Both the position numbers and the translations under genes were made by a program. Positions 56,739 through 64,000 of a stretch of 64,000 bases of DNA are shown piece by piece (within the stretch, counting starts at the first letter, position 1; each line of letters starts with the position of its first letter). Source of the DNA: Variovorax sp. J22P240 (GTDB lineage: Bacteria; Pseudomonadota; Gammaproteobacteria; Burkholderiales; Burkholderiaceae_C); assembly GCF_030316855.1 (NCBI RefSeq), contig NZ_JASZYR010000001.1, positions 1,054,001-1,118,000 of the forward strand, given 5' to 3'. Under the pieces are notes generated by a model that saw nothing but the letters and a program-made list of their open reading frames with translations, did not search any database and was not told the DNA's origin.

Positions 56739-59009
56739 TCAGGCCGCCCGCACGCAATCGGCGTAGTAACGCTTCCGGCCGGTTTCGTCGATGCGGCCCA
56801 CCAATCCATGGATATCGGTCTCGAATCCGGGGCACTCGGTGTTGAACTCGCGCGCGAACTTCAGGTAGTCGACGATCTTCTTGTTGAAGACCTCGCCCGG
56901 AATCAGCAGCGGAATGCCAGGCGGATACGGCGTGATGAGGCTGGTGGTGATGCGGCCTTCAAGGTGGTCGATCTCGACGCGCTCCGTCTTGCGGTGCGCG
57001 ATGTGCGCAAAGGCGTCGCTCGGCTTCATCGCCGGCGTGAGGTCACTCAGGTACATCTCCGTGGTCAGGCGCGCGACATCGAAACGCGCGTACAGCTCAT
57101 GGATGTGATGGCACAGGTCGCGCAGGCCGAGGCGCTCGTACTTCGGATGGGCCTGGCAGAACTCCGGCATGATCCGCCACATCGGCTGGTTGCGCGCGTA
57201 GTCGTCCTTGAACTGCTGCAGCGCCGTCAACAGCGTGTTCCAGCGTCCCTTGGTGATGCCGATCGTGAACATGATGAAGAAACTGTAGAGCCCGGTCTTC
57301 TCGACGATCACGCCGTGCTCAGCCAGAAACTTCGTGACGATGCTGGCGGGGATGCCGGTCTTGGCGAACTTGCCATTCAGATCCAGGCCCGGCGTCACGA
57401 TGGTCGACTTGATCGGGTCGAGCATGTTGAAACCGTCGGCCAGCTTGCCGAAGCCGTGCCACTTCGCGGTGCGCGATTCGCCCTTGATGATCCAGTCGTC
57501 GGCGCGCCCGATGCCCTCGTCGACCAGCTTCTCGGGGCCCCACACCTTGAACCACCACTCGTCCTTGCCGAACTCGGCTTCGACCTTGCGCATCGCACGG
57601 CGGAAGTCGAGCGCTTCGAGAATGCTCTCCTCCACCAGCGCGGTGCCGCCGGGCGGCTCCATCATGGCGGCCGCGACGTCGCAGCTCGCGATGATCGCGT
57701 ACTGCGGGCTTGTCGACGAGTGCATGAGATAGGCCTCGTTGAACAGGTCGCGGTCCAGCGCCCGGTTCTGCGAGTCCTGCACCAGCACGTGGCTGGCCTG
57801 GCTGATGCCGGCCAGCAGCTTGTGGGTCGACTGCGTGGCGAATACGAGCGATTCCTTCGGACGTGTGCGGCGCTTGCCCATCGCGTGGTAGGCGCCGTAG
57901 AACGGGTGAAACGCCGCGTGCGGCAACCACGCTTCGTCGAAGTGCAGCGTGTCGACGTAGCCGTCGAGCATGTTCTTGATGGTCTCGGTGTTGTAGATCA
58001 CGCCGTCGTAGGTCGACTGCGTGAGCGTCATCACGCGTGGCTTGACCTTGTTCGCATCGACGTGCGAGAGAAGAGGATTGGCCGCGATCTTGGCCTTGAT
58101 GGCCGCTGGCTCGAATTCGCTCTTCGGGATCGGGCCGATGATGCCGAAGTGGTTGCGCGTCGGCTTCATGAAGACCGGGATCGCGCCCGTCATGATGATC
58201 GCGTGCAGGATCGACTTGTGGCAGTTGCGGTCGACCACCACCACGTCGTCCGGCGCCACCGTGTGGTGCCACACCATCTTGTTGCTCGTGCTGGTGCCGT
58301 TGGTGACGAAGAAGCAGTGGTCCGCATTGAAGATGCGCGCCGCGTTGCGCTCGCTGGCCGCGACCGGGCCGGTGTGGTCGAGCAACTGGCCGAGTTCCTC
58401 GACCGCATTGCAGACGTCGGCGCGCAGCATGTTCTCGCCGAAGAACTGGTGGAACATCTGGCCGACCGGGCTCTTCAGAAAGGCCACACCGCCGGAATGC
58501 CCCGGGCAGTGCCAGGAGTACGAACCGTCTTCCGCGTAGTCGATCAGCGCCTTGAAGAACGGCGGCTGGACGCCTTCGAGGTAGCTCTTGGCCTCGCGGA
58601 TGATGTGGCGCGCCACGAACTCCGGGGTGTCCTCGAACATGTGGATGAAACCGTGCAACTCGCGCAGGATGTCGTTCGGGATATGACGCGAGGTCTTGGT
58701 TTCGCCGTAGATGTAGATCGGCACGTCGGCGTTCTTGCGGCGCACTTCGCCGATGAAGTTGCGCAGGCTCAGCACAGCCGGATCGAGGTCGGGGCCGACG
58801 GAGAACTCCTCGTCGTCGATCGACAGGATGAAGGCGCTGGCGCGGCTTTGCTGCTGCGCGAACTGGCTCAGGTCGCCATAGCTCGTGACGCCCAGCACTT
58901 CAAAGCCTTCGCTCTCAAAAGCCTGCGCGAGCGCGCGGATACCGAGCCCCGAAGTGTTCTCAGAGCGAAAGTCCTCGTCGATGATGACGATGGGAAAGCG
59001 AAATTTCAT
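56739..59009 (-). CDS. Lysine/arginine/ornithine decarboxylase (fold III, LdcA-like)
   Basis: This 756-residue PLP enzyme has an N-terminal wing domain (about 1-130), the core with the PLP-binding Lys397 in ATQSTHKLLAGISQASHV, the HFDEAW aspartate motif (357-362) and a C-terminal domain with ITPYPPGIPLLIPGE. Overall resemblance is to P. aeruginosa LdcA-type lysine decarboxylases as remembered, which make cadaverine, though arginine or ornithine could be used. The product would be a polyamine or diamine. The upstream region is shared with nfeD. Substrate specificity needs assay. Confidence 0.92.
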   Translation of the reverse strand: MKFRFPIVIIDEDFRSENTSGLGIRALAQAFESEGFEVLGVTSYGDLSQFAQQQSRASAFILSIDDEEFSVGPDLDPAVLSLRNFIGEVRRKNADVPIYIYGETKTSRHIPNDILRELHGFIHMFEDTPEFVARHIIREAKSYLEGVQPPFFKALIDYAEDGSYSWHCPGHSGGVAFLKSPVGQMFHQFFGENMLRADVCNAVEELGQLLDHTGPVAASERNAARIFNADHCFFVTNGTSTSNKMVWHHTVAPDDVVVVDRNCHKSILHAIIMTGAIPVFMKPTRNHFGIIGPIPKSEFEPAAIKAKIAANPLLSHVDANKVKPRVMTLTQSTYDGVIYNTETIKNMLDGYVDTLHFDEAWLPHAAFHPFYGAYHAMGKRRTRPKESLVFATQSTHKLLAGISQASHVLVQDSQNRALDRDLFNEAYLMHSSTSPQYAIIASCDVAAAMMEPPGGTALVEESILEALDFRRAMRKVEAEFGKDEWWFKVWGPEKLVDEGIGRADDWIIKGESRTAKWHGFGKLADGFNMLDPIKSTIVTPGLDLNGKFAKTGIPASIVTKFLAEHGVIVEKTGLYSFFIMFTIGITKGRWNTLLTALQQFKDDYARNQPMWRIMPEFCQAHPKYERLGLRDLCHHIHELYARFDVARLTTEMYLSDLTPAMKPSDAFAHIAHRKTERVEIDHLEGRITTSLITPYPPGIPLLIPGEVFNKKIVDYLKFAREFNTECPGFETDIHGLVGRIDETGRKRYYADCVRAA

Positions 59010-59076
59010 GAGCGGGGCTCCCGACTGGCAAATAGGCGCGAAGTGTACGGAATTCAGATGAAGGCGCCGGTCAGCT

Positions 59077-59102
59077 TTGACACAATCCCCTCAACCTACA
59101 AC
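59077..59102 (+). promoter_or_regulatory. Candidate promoter of nfeD
   Basis: A perfect -35 hexamer TTGACA (59077-59082) is followed after 14 bases by TACAAC, 16 bases before the nfeD ATG. Spacing is short for sigma-70, so confidence is low. Confidence 0.3.
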
Positions 59103-59118
59103 AAAGAGAGGAATCGAC

Positions 59119-59550
59119 ATGGCGAGTTCCACCATCTGGTGGTTGATAGCGGGGGCCGCTGTCGTGGTCGAGTTGCTGTCCGGAACGGGTACGGTCTACC
59201 TGCTGCTGATGAGCGCAGGCTTTGCCGCCGCGGCTCTGTCGGCGCATGCCGGCGCCGCTCTGAGCACGCAGTTGATCGTGGCGGCAGTCGTGAGCCTCGG
59301 CGCGGTGATCGGCTGGCACGCCATCCGCCGCAAGCGCCCGCCCGAGCCGCCGACCGGCGCCAATCGGGACGTCAACCTCGACATCGGCGAGAGAGTTCAT
59401 GTCGACGCCTGGAACGCCGATGGCACCGCCACGGTTCGCTACCGTGGCGCGCAATGGACCGTCGTGGCCCGCGACGGGAGCACGTTGGCAACCGGCGAAC
59501 ACAAGGTCGCCGAGGTGATCGGCAGCCGGCTCGTCGTCGAGAAGATCTGA
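59119..59550 (+). CDS. NfeD family membrane protein
   Basis: This 143-residue protein has two or three membrane helices (IWWLIAGAAVVVELLSGTGT and LLLMSAGFAAAALSA) followed by a C-terminal OB-fold domain (ERVHVDAWNADGTATVRYRG). Short NfeD proteins pair with SPFH proteins to organise membrane microdomains. An AGAGGA site precedes the ATG. The SPFH gene follows 32 bases later. Its promoter region is shared with the decarboxylase. Confidence 0.92.
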   Translation: MASSTIWWLIAGAAVVVELLSGTGTVYLLLMSAGFAAAALSAHAGAALSTQLIVAAVVSLGAVIGWHAIRRKRPPEPPTGANRDVNLDIGERVHVDAWNADGTATVRYRGAQWTVVARDGSTLATGEHKVAEVIGSRLVVEKI

Positions 59551-59582
59551 GTCAGAAACCACAAGAAGGCAGGAACAATCCA

Positions 59583-60515
59583 ATGGAATTCGCAGTCGTC
59601 CCTCTCGTCATCCTGGTGATCGCGGTGATCGTTATCACCCAGTCGATTAAGTTCGTACCGCAGCAAAACGCCTGGGTGCGCGAGCGCCTCGGCAAGTACC
59701 ACGGCACCATGACGCCCGGTCCCAACTTCCTGATCCCTTTCATCGACAGGGTGGCCTACAAGCACAGCCTGAAGGAAATCCCGCTCGACGTGCCGAGCCA
59801 GGTCTGCATCACCCGCGACAACACGCAACTGCAGGTCGACGGCATCCTCTACTTCCAAGTGACCGACCCGATGCGGGCGAGCTATGGTTCGTCGAACTAC
59901 ATCGTGGCCGTGACCCAGCTGGCCCAGACCTCCCTGCGCAGCGTCATTGGCAAGCTCGAACTGGACAAGACCTTCGAGGAGCGCGACATCATCAATTCCC
60001 AGATCGTCTCCGCCATCGACGAGGCAGCGCTCAATTGGGGCGTGAAGGTGCTGCGCTACGAAATCAAGGACCTGACGCCGCCTAACGAGATCCTGCACGC
60101 GATGCAGCGCCAGATCACGGCCGAGCGCGAAAAGCGTGCGCTGATCGCCGCCTCGGAAGGCCGCCGCCAGGAGCAGATCAACATTGCCACCGGCGAGCGC
60201 GAGGCTTTCATCGCACGCTCCGAAGGCGAAAAGCAGGCACAGATCAACAACGCCCAGGGCGAGGCGGCTGCCATCACCGCCGTCGCCGAGGCGACCGCGG
60301 GCGCCATCGAGCGCATCGCCGCCGCGATTCGGCAGCCGGGCGGCGAGCAGGCGGTGCAGCTCAAGGTGGCCGAGCGCGCCGTCGACGCGTACGGCAAGGT
60401 CGCGGCCGACGCGACGACCACGCTGATCGTGCCGAGCAATATGAACGAAACCGCCGCCCTGATCGCTTCGGCGATGCGAATGGTGCAGGCGGGCAAGACG
60501 ACCGCCTCCGCGTGA
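59583..60515 (+). CDS. SPFH/Band 7 paraslipin, QmcA-like
   Basis: This 310-residue protein has an N-terminal membrane anchor (VVPLVILVIAVIVITQSIKF), the SPFH domain (VRERLGKYHGTMTPGPNFLI, then QLQVDGILYFQVTDP) and an Ala/Glu/Gln-rich coiled coil (AEREKRALIAASEGRRQEQI, then ARSEGEKQAQINNAQGEAA). It resembles E. coli QmcA (YbbK) and stomatin-like paraslipins that scaffold membrane proteases. It pairs with NfeD just upstream. Confidence 0.93.
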   Translation: MEFAVVPLVILVIAVIVITQSIKFVPQQNAWVRERLGKYHGTMTPGPNFLIPFIDRVAYKHSLKEIPLDVPSQVCITRDNTQLQVDGILYFQVTDPMRASYGSSNYIVAVTQLAQTSLRSVIGKLELDKTFEERDIINSQIVSAIDEAALNWGVKVLRYEIKDLTPPNEILHAMQRQITAEREKRALIAASEGRRQEQINIATGEREAFIARSEGEKQAQINNAQGEAAAITAVAEATAGAIERIAAAIRQPGGEQAVQLKVAERAVDAYGKVAADATTTLIVPSNMNETAALIASAMRMVQAGKTTASA

Positions 60516-60574
60516 AAGGCTTTCGACACAAGCGCCGGAGAAACGCCACTGGCCACTGCTACAATCGTGGGCTC

Positions 60575-60665
60575 GGAGCGGTGGATGAGCGGTTTAAGTC
60601 GCACGCCTGGAAAGCGTGTGAGGGTTAATAGCCCTCCGCGGGTTCGAATCCCGCCTGCTCCGCCA
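60575..60665 (+). tRNA. tRNA-Ser (GGA anticodon)
   Basis: The sequence folds as a 91-base class II tRNA with encoded CCA. Acceptor GGAGCGG pairs with CTGCTCC; the anticodon arm is CACGC-CTGGAAA-GCGTG with anticodon GGA, read for serine codons TCC and TCT; a long variable arm (TGAGGGTTAATAGCCCTC region) is typical of serine tRNAs; the T-loop GTTCGAATC is standard. A TACAAT -10 hexamer lies 10 bases upstream, with no clear -35. Confidence 0.97.
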
Positions 60666-60710
60666 GGAAAAACCGATCCAGCAGTTTCCACCTGCATCAG
60701 GAACGTCTTG

Positions 60711-60736
60711 AAAGCCCCGCATGTCGGGGCTTTTTT
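60711..60736 (+). terminator. Rho-independent terminator after tRNA-Ser
   Basis: AAAGCCCCG (60711-60719) pairs with CGGGGCTTT (60725-60733), a 9-base stem with a 5-base loop, followed by a run of six T. It is a classic terminator for the tRNA transcript. Confidence 0.88.
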
Positions 60737-60858
60737 GTGGGCGCGACCTGGCGGACGCGATCTCCGTCTGCTTTCTCCTACGTGACGGCGCGCCCGACGC
60801 GCATGGATTTCAACGAACAAGGCGCTAGTCTCGAAGCCTTGTATTGGCAGGAAGTCGC

Positions 60859-61248
60859 ATGGCCCTCTTCACATTCCTTGTCGAAGACAACAGGACCATT
60901 CGAGACAACTTGATCCCCGCGCTGGAAGACTTGGCCGATGCCGCCGTCGTGGGCATGGCGGAGTCCGAATCTGACGCGGTCATCTGGCTGAGTTCCCATC
61001 CGGACGATTGGCAGCTGCTCATCGTGGATCTCTTTCTCAAGGAAGGATCGGGACTGGGCGTGCTTCGCAGTTGCATCAACCGCCCCGATTCGAAGCGCGC
61101 AGTGGTGCTCAGCAACTACATCAATGCCGACATCCGGGCACGGTGCATGGCGCTGGGCGCGGATGCGGTGTTCGATAAATCGAGGGACCTGGATGCCTTT
61201 TTCGACTATTGCAACGACGGCAAGCGCGCGCACTCCCGAACGTTGTGA
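60859..61248 (+). CDS. Single-domain response regulator
   Basis: This 129-residue CheY-like receiver has the acidic pair Glu9-Asp10 (LVEDNRTIR), the phospho-acceptor Asp57 (LLIVDLFLKEGSG), the switch residue in VVLSNY and the conserved Lys in VFDKSRDLD. It has no output domain, so it would act by protein contact, for example on a kinase, motor or phosphorelay. An AGGAAG site lies upstream. No histidine kinase is near, so it is an orphan. A bidirectional terminator follows. Confidence 0.9.
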   Translation: MALFTFLVEDNRTIRDNLIPALEDLADAAVVGMAESESDAVIWLSSHPDDWQLLIVDLFLKEGSGLGVLRSCINRPDSKRAVVLSNYINADIRARCMALGADAVFDKSRDLDAFFDYCNDGKRAHSRTL

Positions 61249-61267
61249 CGATTTTCGCGCGACCATG

Positions 61268-61293
61268 AAAAAAGGGCCCGAAGGCCCTTTTTT
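61268..61293. terminator. Bidirectional rho-independent terminator
   Basis: AAAAAAGGGCC (61268-61278) pairs perfectly with GGCCCTTTTTT (61283-61293), with a CGAA tetraloop. A and T runs on both sides serve the convergent response regulator and amino-acid receptor genes. Confidence 0.9.
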
Positions 61294-61318
61294 GTTTTCA
61301 GCATGAAGCAGCAGTTGC

Positions 61319-62524
61319 TCAGCGCACCACGGCGATTTGCGTACGCGCACCGTTCTTGTAGGTGTACAGCGTCAGCGCACCGTTCTTGATGTCGCCCTTT
61401 TCGTCGAACGCGATCGGACCGGTCAGGCCCTTGTATTCGACCTTGCTGACTTCAGGCAGGTACTTTTCGGGATCCGACGAACCGGCCTTTTCCATCGCGG
61501 CGGCCAGCACTTGCACGGCGTCGTAGACGTACGGCGCGTAGATCTGGACTTCAACACCGTTCTTTTCCTTGAACTTGGTCTTCCAAGCATCCAGCGGAGC
61601 CTTGAAGTCGCCGTCCACACCACCGGCTTCAGCACACACGACCATGTCTTCGCCGATCGCGTCACCAGCCAGCTTGGCCAGTTCGCCGGTGCACAGGCCG
61701 TCGCCGCCCATGAACTTGACGTTCATGCCGAGTTGCTTGACTTGCTTGAGCATCGGGCCGCCGACAGCGTCCATGCCGCCGAAGAACAGAACGTCGGGCT
61801 TGGCGCCCTTCAGCTTGGTCAGGATGGCGTTGAAGTCGGTCGACTTGTCGGTCGTGAACTCGTGGCCGACGATGGTACCGCCGGCAGCCTTGGCGGCCTT
61901 CTCGAATTCTTCGGCAACGCCCTGGCCGTAAGCGGTACGGTCGTCGATCACGGCAATGTTCTTGCCCTTGAGCGTTTCGACTGCGTACTTGCCCAGCGTG
62001 CCGCCAAGTTGCGTGTCATCAGCCACCACGCGGAACGTGGTCTTGAAGCCCTGACGGGTGTACTTGGGGTTGGTTGCCGATGGCGAAATCTGCGGAATGC
62101 CAGCGTCGCTGTAAAGCTTGGAGGCCGGGATCGTGGTGCCGGAATTCAAGTGGCCCACAATGCCGTTGACCTTGCTGTCGACCAGCTTCTGGGCCACTGC
62201 GGTGCCTTGCTTCGGATCGGCTGCGTCGTCTTCGGCGAGCAGTTCGAACTTGGCAACCTTGCCGCCGATTTTGATGCCCTTGGCATTGAGGTCTTCGACG
62301 GCCATGCGTGCGCCGAACTCGTTGTCCTTGCCGAGGTGGGCGATGGCGCCGCTGGTCGGTGCAACGTGACCGATCTTCACGACGAGCGCGTCGGCCGGAG
62401 GTGCTGCCGGTGCCGGCGCCGCTGCAGTCGGTGCGGGAGCAGCGGGTGCCGCAGCCTCTTCCTTCTTGCCACAGGCCACAAGCGCGAGAGCAGCCAGTGC
62501 GACCGCAGTCCATTTCAATTGCAT
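61319..62524 (-). CDS. Branched-chain amino acid ABC receptor, LivK-like lipoprotein
   Basis: This 401-residue binding protein has a lipoprotein signal with lipobox LVAC (Cys18), an Ala/Pro linker (residues 20-45) and the LivJ/LivK fold: VVKIGHVAPTSGAIAHLGKD, GIKIGGKVAKFELLAEDDAA and DDRTAYGQGVAEEFEKAA. It likely binds Leu, Ile, Val or related amino acids for the LIV-I transporter. A GGAGG site lies upstream of the ATG. No permease genes are adjacent, so it is an orphan receptor or supplies a transporter encoded elsewhere. It differs clearly from the receptor at 359. Confidence 0.92.
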   Translation of the reverse strand: MQLKWTAVALAALALVACGKKEEAAAPAAPAPTAAAPAPAAPPADALVVKIGHVAPTSGAIAHLGKDNEFGARMAVEDLNAKGIKIGGKVAKFELLAEDDAADPKQGTAVAQKLVDSKVNGIVGHLNSGTTIPASKLYSDAGIPQISPSATNPKYTRQGFKTTFRVVADDTQLGGTLGKYAVETLKGKNIAVIDDRTAYGQGVAEEFEKAAKAAGGTIVGHEFTTDKSTDFNAILTKLKGAKPDVLFFGGMDAVGGPMLKQVKQLGMNVKFMGGDGLCTGELAKLAGDAIGEDMVVCAEAGGVDGDFKAPLDAWKTKFKEKNGVEVQIYAPYVYDAVQVLAAAMEKAGSSDPEKYLPEVSKVEYKGLTGPIAFDEKGDIKNGALTLYTYKNGARTQIAVVR

Positions 62525-62562
62525 GGGAAACCTCCAGAACATTGATAAATAGAGTTGAAAAC

Positions 62563-62590
62563 CGGTCTTTCGATCCGGGCGCGAAGACCG
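62563..62590 (-). terminator. Hairpin downstream of the pepA-holC operon
   Basis: CGGTCTT (62563-62569) pairs with AAGACCG (62584-62590) over a 14-base loop. Read leftward it is followed by a short T-run (GGTTTTC). It may terminate the pepA-holC transcript or form a leader for the receptor gene. Confidence 0.4.
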
Positions 62591-62647
62591 AGCAAGTATC
62601 GCGCCGCGGATGCGCAGCGCCCTCGCGCATTCGACCCGGCGCGCAGT

Positions 62648-63063
62648 TTAGCCCAAGGATTGCGGGCCGAAAGCTGGCGTAGACCCTGTGTTCTCGGAAA
62701 GCTCGCGGGCCAAAGCTTCGCTCACCAGCGCACGCAAAACCGCTTCGATTTCGGCGCGAAGACCAGGGATCATCCTGTCGAGGTGTTGCTGAACGGCAGC
62801 TGACACCGCATCGCTCACGCGCTCCTCTAGCGACAGGTCGACGCGCTGCAGAACGCGGTGCAGCAATTGCTCTTCGAGTCGGAAGGCCTCGGCTTCCGAG
62901 AGTTGGGCCTGAGGCGTCAGTGCGACCGCTTGTGAAGGCTCGATCACGGCGGGCTCCGGCGGCTCCTCCGGTGTAGCTTCTTCGGCGACGCGCCCTGCTT
63001 CGGGCGGCAGTTCGAGCACTGTCGTCAGTGTCGGCACGAAGCGTGGCGGGGTGCGCTGGGTCA

Positions 63064-63064
<1 letters not shown>
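62648..63064 (-). CDS. Small protein downstream of holC (DUF2486-like)
   Basis: This 138-residue acidic protein has no signal or membrane segment. It has a Pro/Glu-rich N-terminus (LPPEAGRVAEEATPEEPPEP) and a helical C-terminal half (HRVLQRVDLSLEERVSDAVS). A DUF2486-type protein sits beside holC/pepA in Burkholderia as I recall, and length and position fit. The start is coupled to holC by one shared base (TGATG). Function is unknown. Confidence 0.65.

Positions 63065-64000
<936 letters not shown>

Noticed and set aside
56808..60515. 1235-codon frame opposite the decarboxylase running into the SPFH gene
   Set aside because: Only its last 311 codons are a real gene (SPFH protein). The rest is antisense to the decarboxylase.
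60575..60665. tRNA-Ser as an integration site for a mobile island
   Set aside because: There is no integrase, direct repeat of the tRNA 3' end or change of gene type after it; ordinary genes follow.

Overview
The window is chromosomal DNA of high GC content from a betaproteobacterium of the order Burkholderiales, most likely family Comamonadaceae and close to Variovorax. This placement is an inference. It rests on the Bug-type (TctC-like) solute receptor, the conserved rimP-nusA-infB-rbfA-truB-typA and guaB-guaA orders, the divergent ratA-rnfH/smpB arrangement, pepA-holC with a small downstream gene, and a short GC-rich intergenic repeat found twice. I see no transposase, integrase, phage module or CRISPR array. 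Genes are tightly packed, and no gene-free stretch exceeds about 300 bases.

Layout. 1-2.7 kb: end of a branched-chain-type ABC uptake operon (GntR regulator, periplasmic receptor, permease cut by the window edge) and a possible small gene. 2.8-6.6 kb: nitroreductase, crotonase-fold enzyme, Tat-exported PhoX-like protein, DUF488 protein. 6.6-12.6 kb: IclR regulator divergent from a tight operon of short-chain dehydrogenase, flavin monooxygenase, BASS-type symporter, epimerase/dehydratase and EamA exporter, which looks like a catabolic unit. 12.7-14.6 kb: a second dehydrogenase and an alpha-methylacyl-CoA racemase-like CaiB protein. 14.6-18.1 kb: a small unknown gene, a SixA-like phosphatase, and a translationally coupled trio (exported NAD(P)-binding protein, nucleotide-carrier-like membrane protein, exported histidine phosphatase). 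18.2-23.7 kb: Bug receptor with divergent LysR, a flavin-reductase-fold pair of which the second carries GAF and a winged-helix-like end, hemerythrin, and an unknown gene behind a start-proximal hairpin.

23.7-28.7 kb: a coupled four-gene operon (GT2, flippase-like membrane protein, FAD oxidoreductase, GT39-like membrane glycosyltransferase) of visibly lower GC, read as a polyprenyl-phosphate-sugar glycosylation unit. 29-34.7 kb: guaA, guaB, DUF4124 protein, rnfH, ratA, smpB, acyltransferase. 34.8-37 kb: ECF sigma factor with membrane anti-sigma-like partner, lipoprotein, YXWGXW protein. 37-46.3 kb: the translation/transcription operon rimP to typA plus an EamA transporter. 46.5-53.2 kb: MFS transporter and the yejABEF peptide uptake operon. 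53.3-59 kb: fabI, exported ATP-dependent DNA ligase, fasciclin protein, EamA transporter, Lys/Arg/Orn decarboxylase. 59-64 kb: nfeD-SPFH pair, tRNA-Ser(GGA), single-domain response regulator, lipoprotein amino-acid receptor, and the pepA-holC operon running off the end.

Most promising for new biology: the glycan operon, the coupled nucleotide-carrier trio, the flavin-fold/GAF/winged-helix protein, and the IclR-controlled monooxygenase operon. All coordinates and motifs come from reading the sequence. Family names rest on recalled motifs, since no search could be run.
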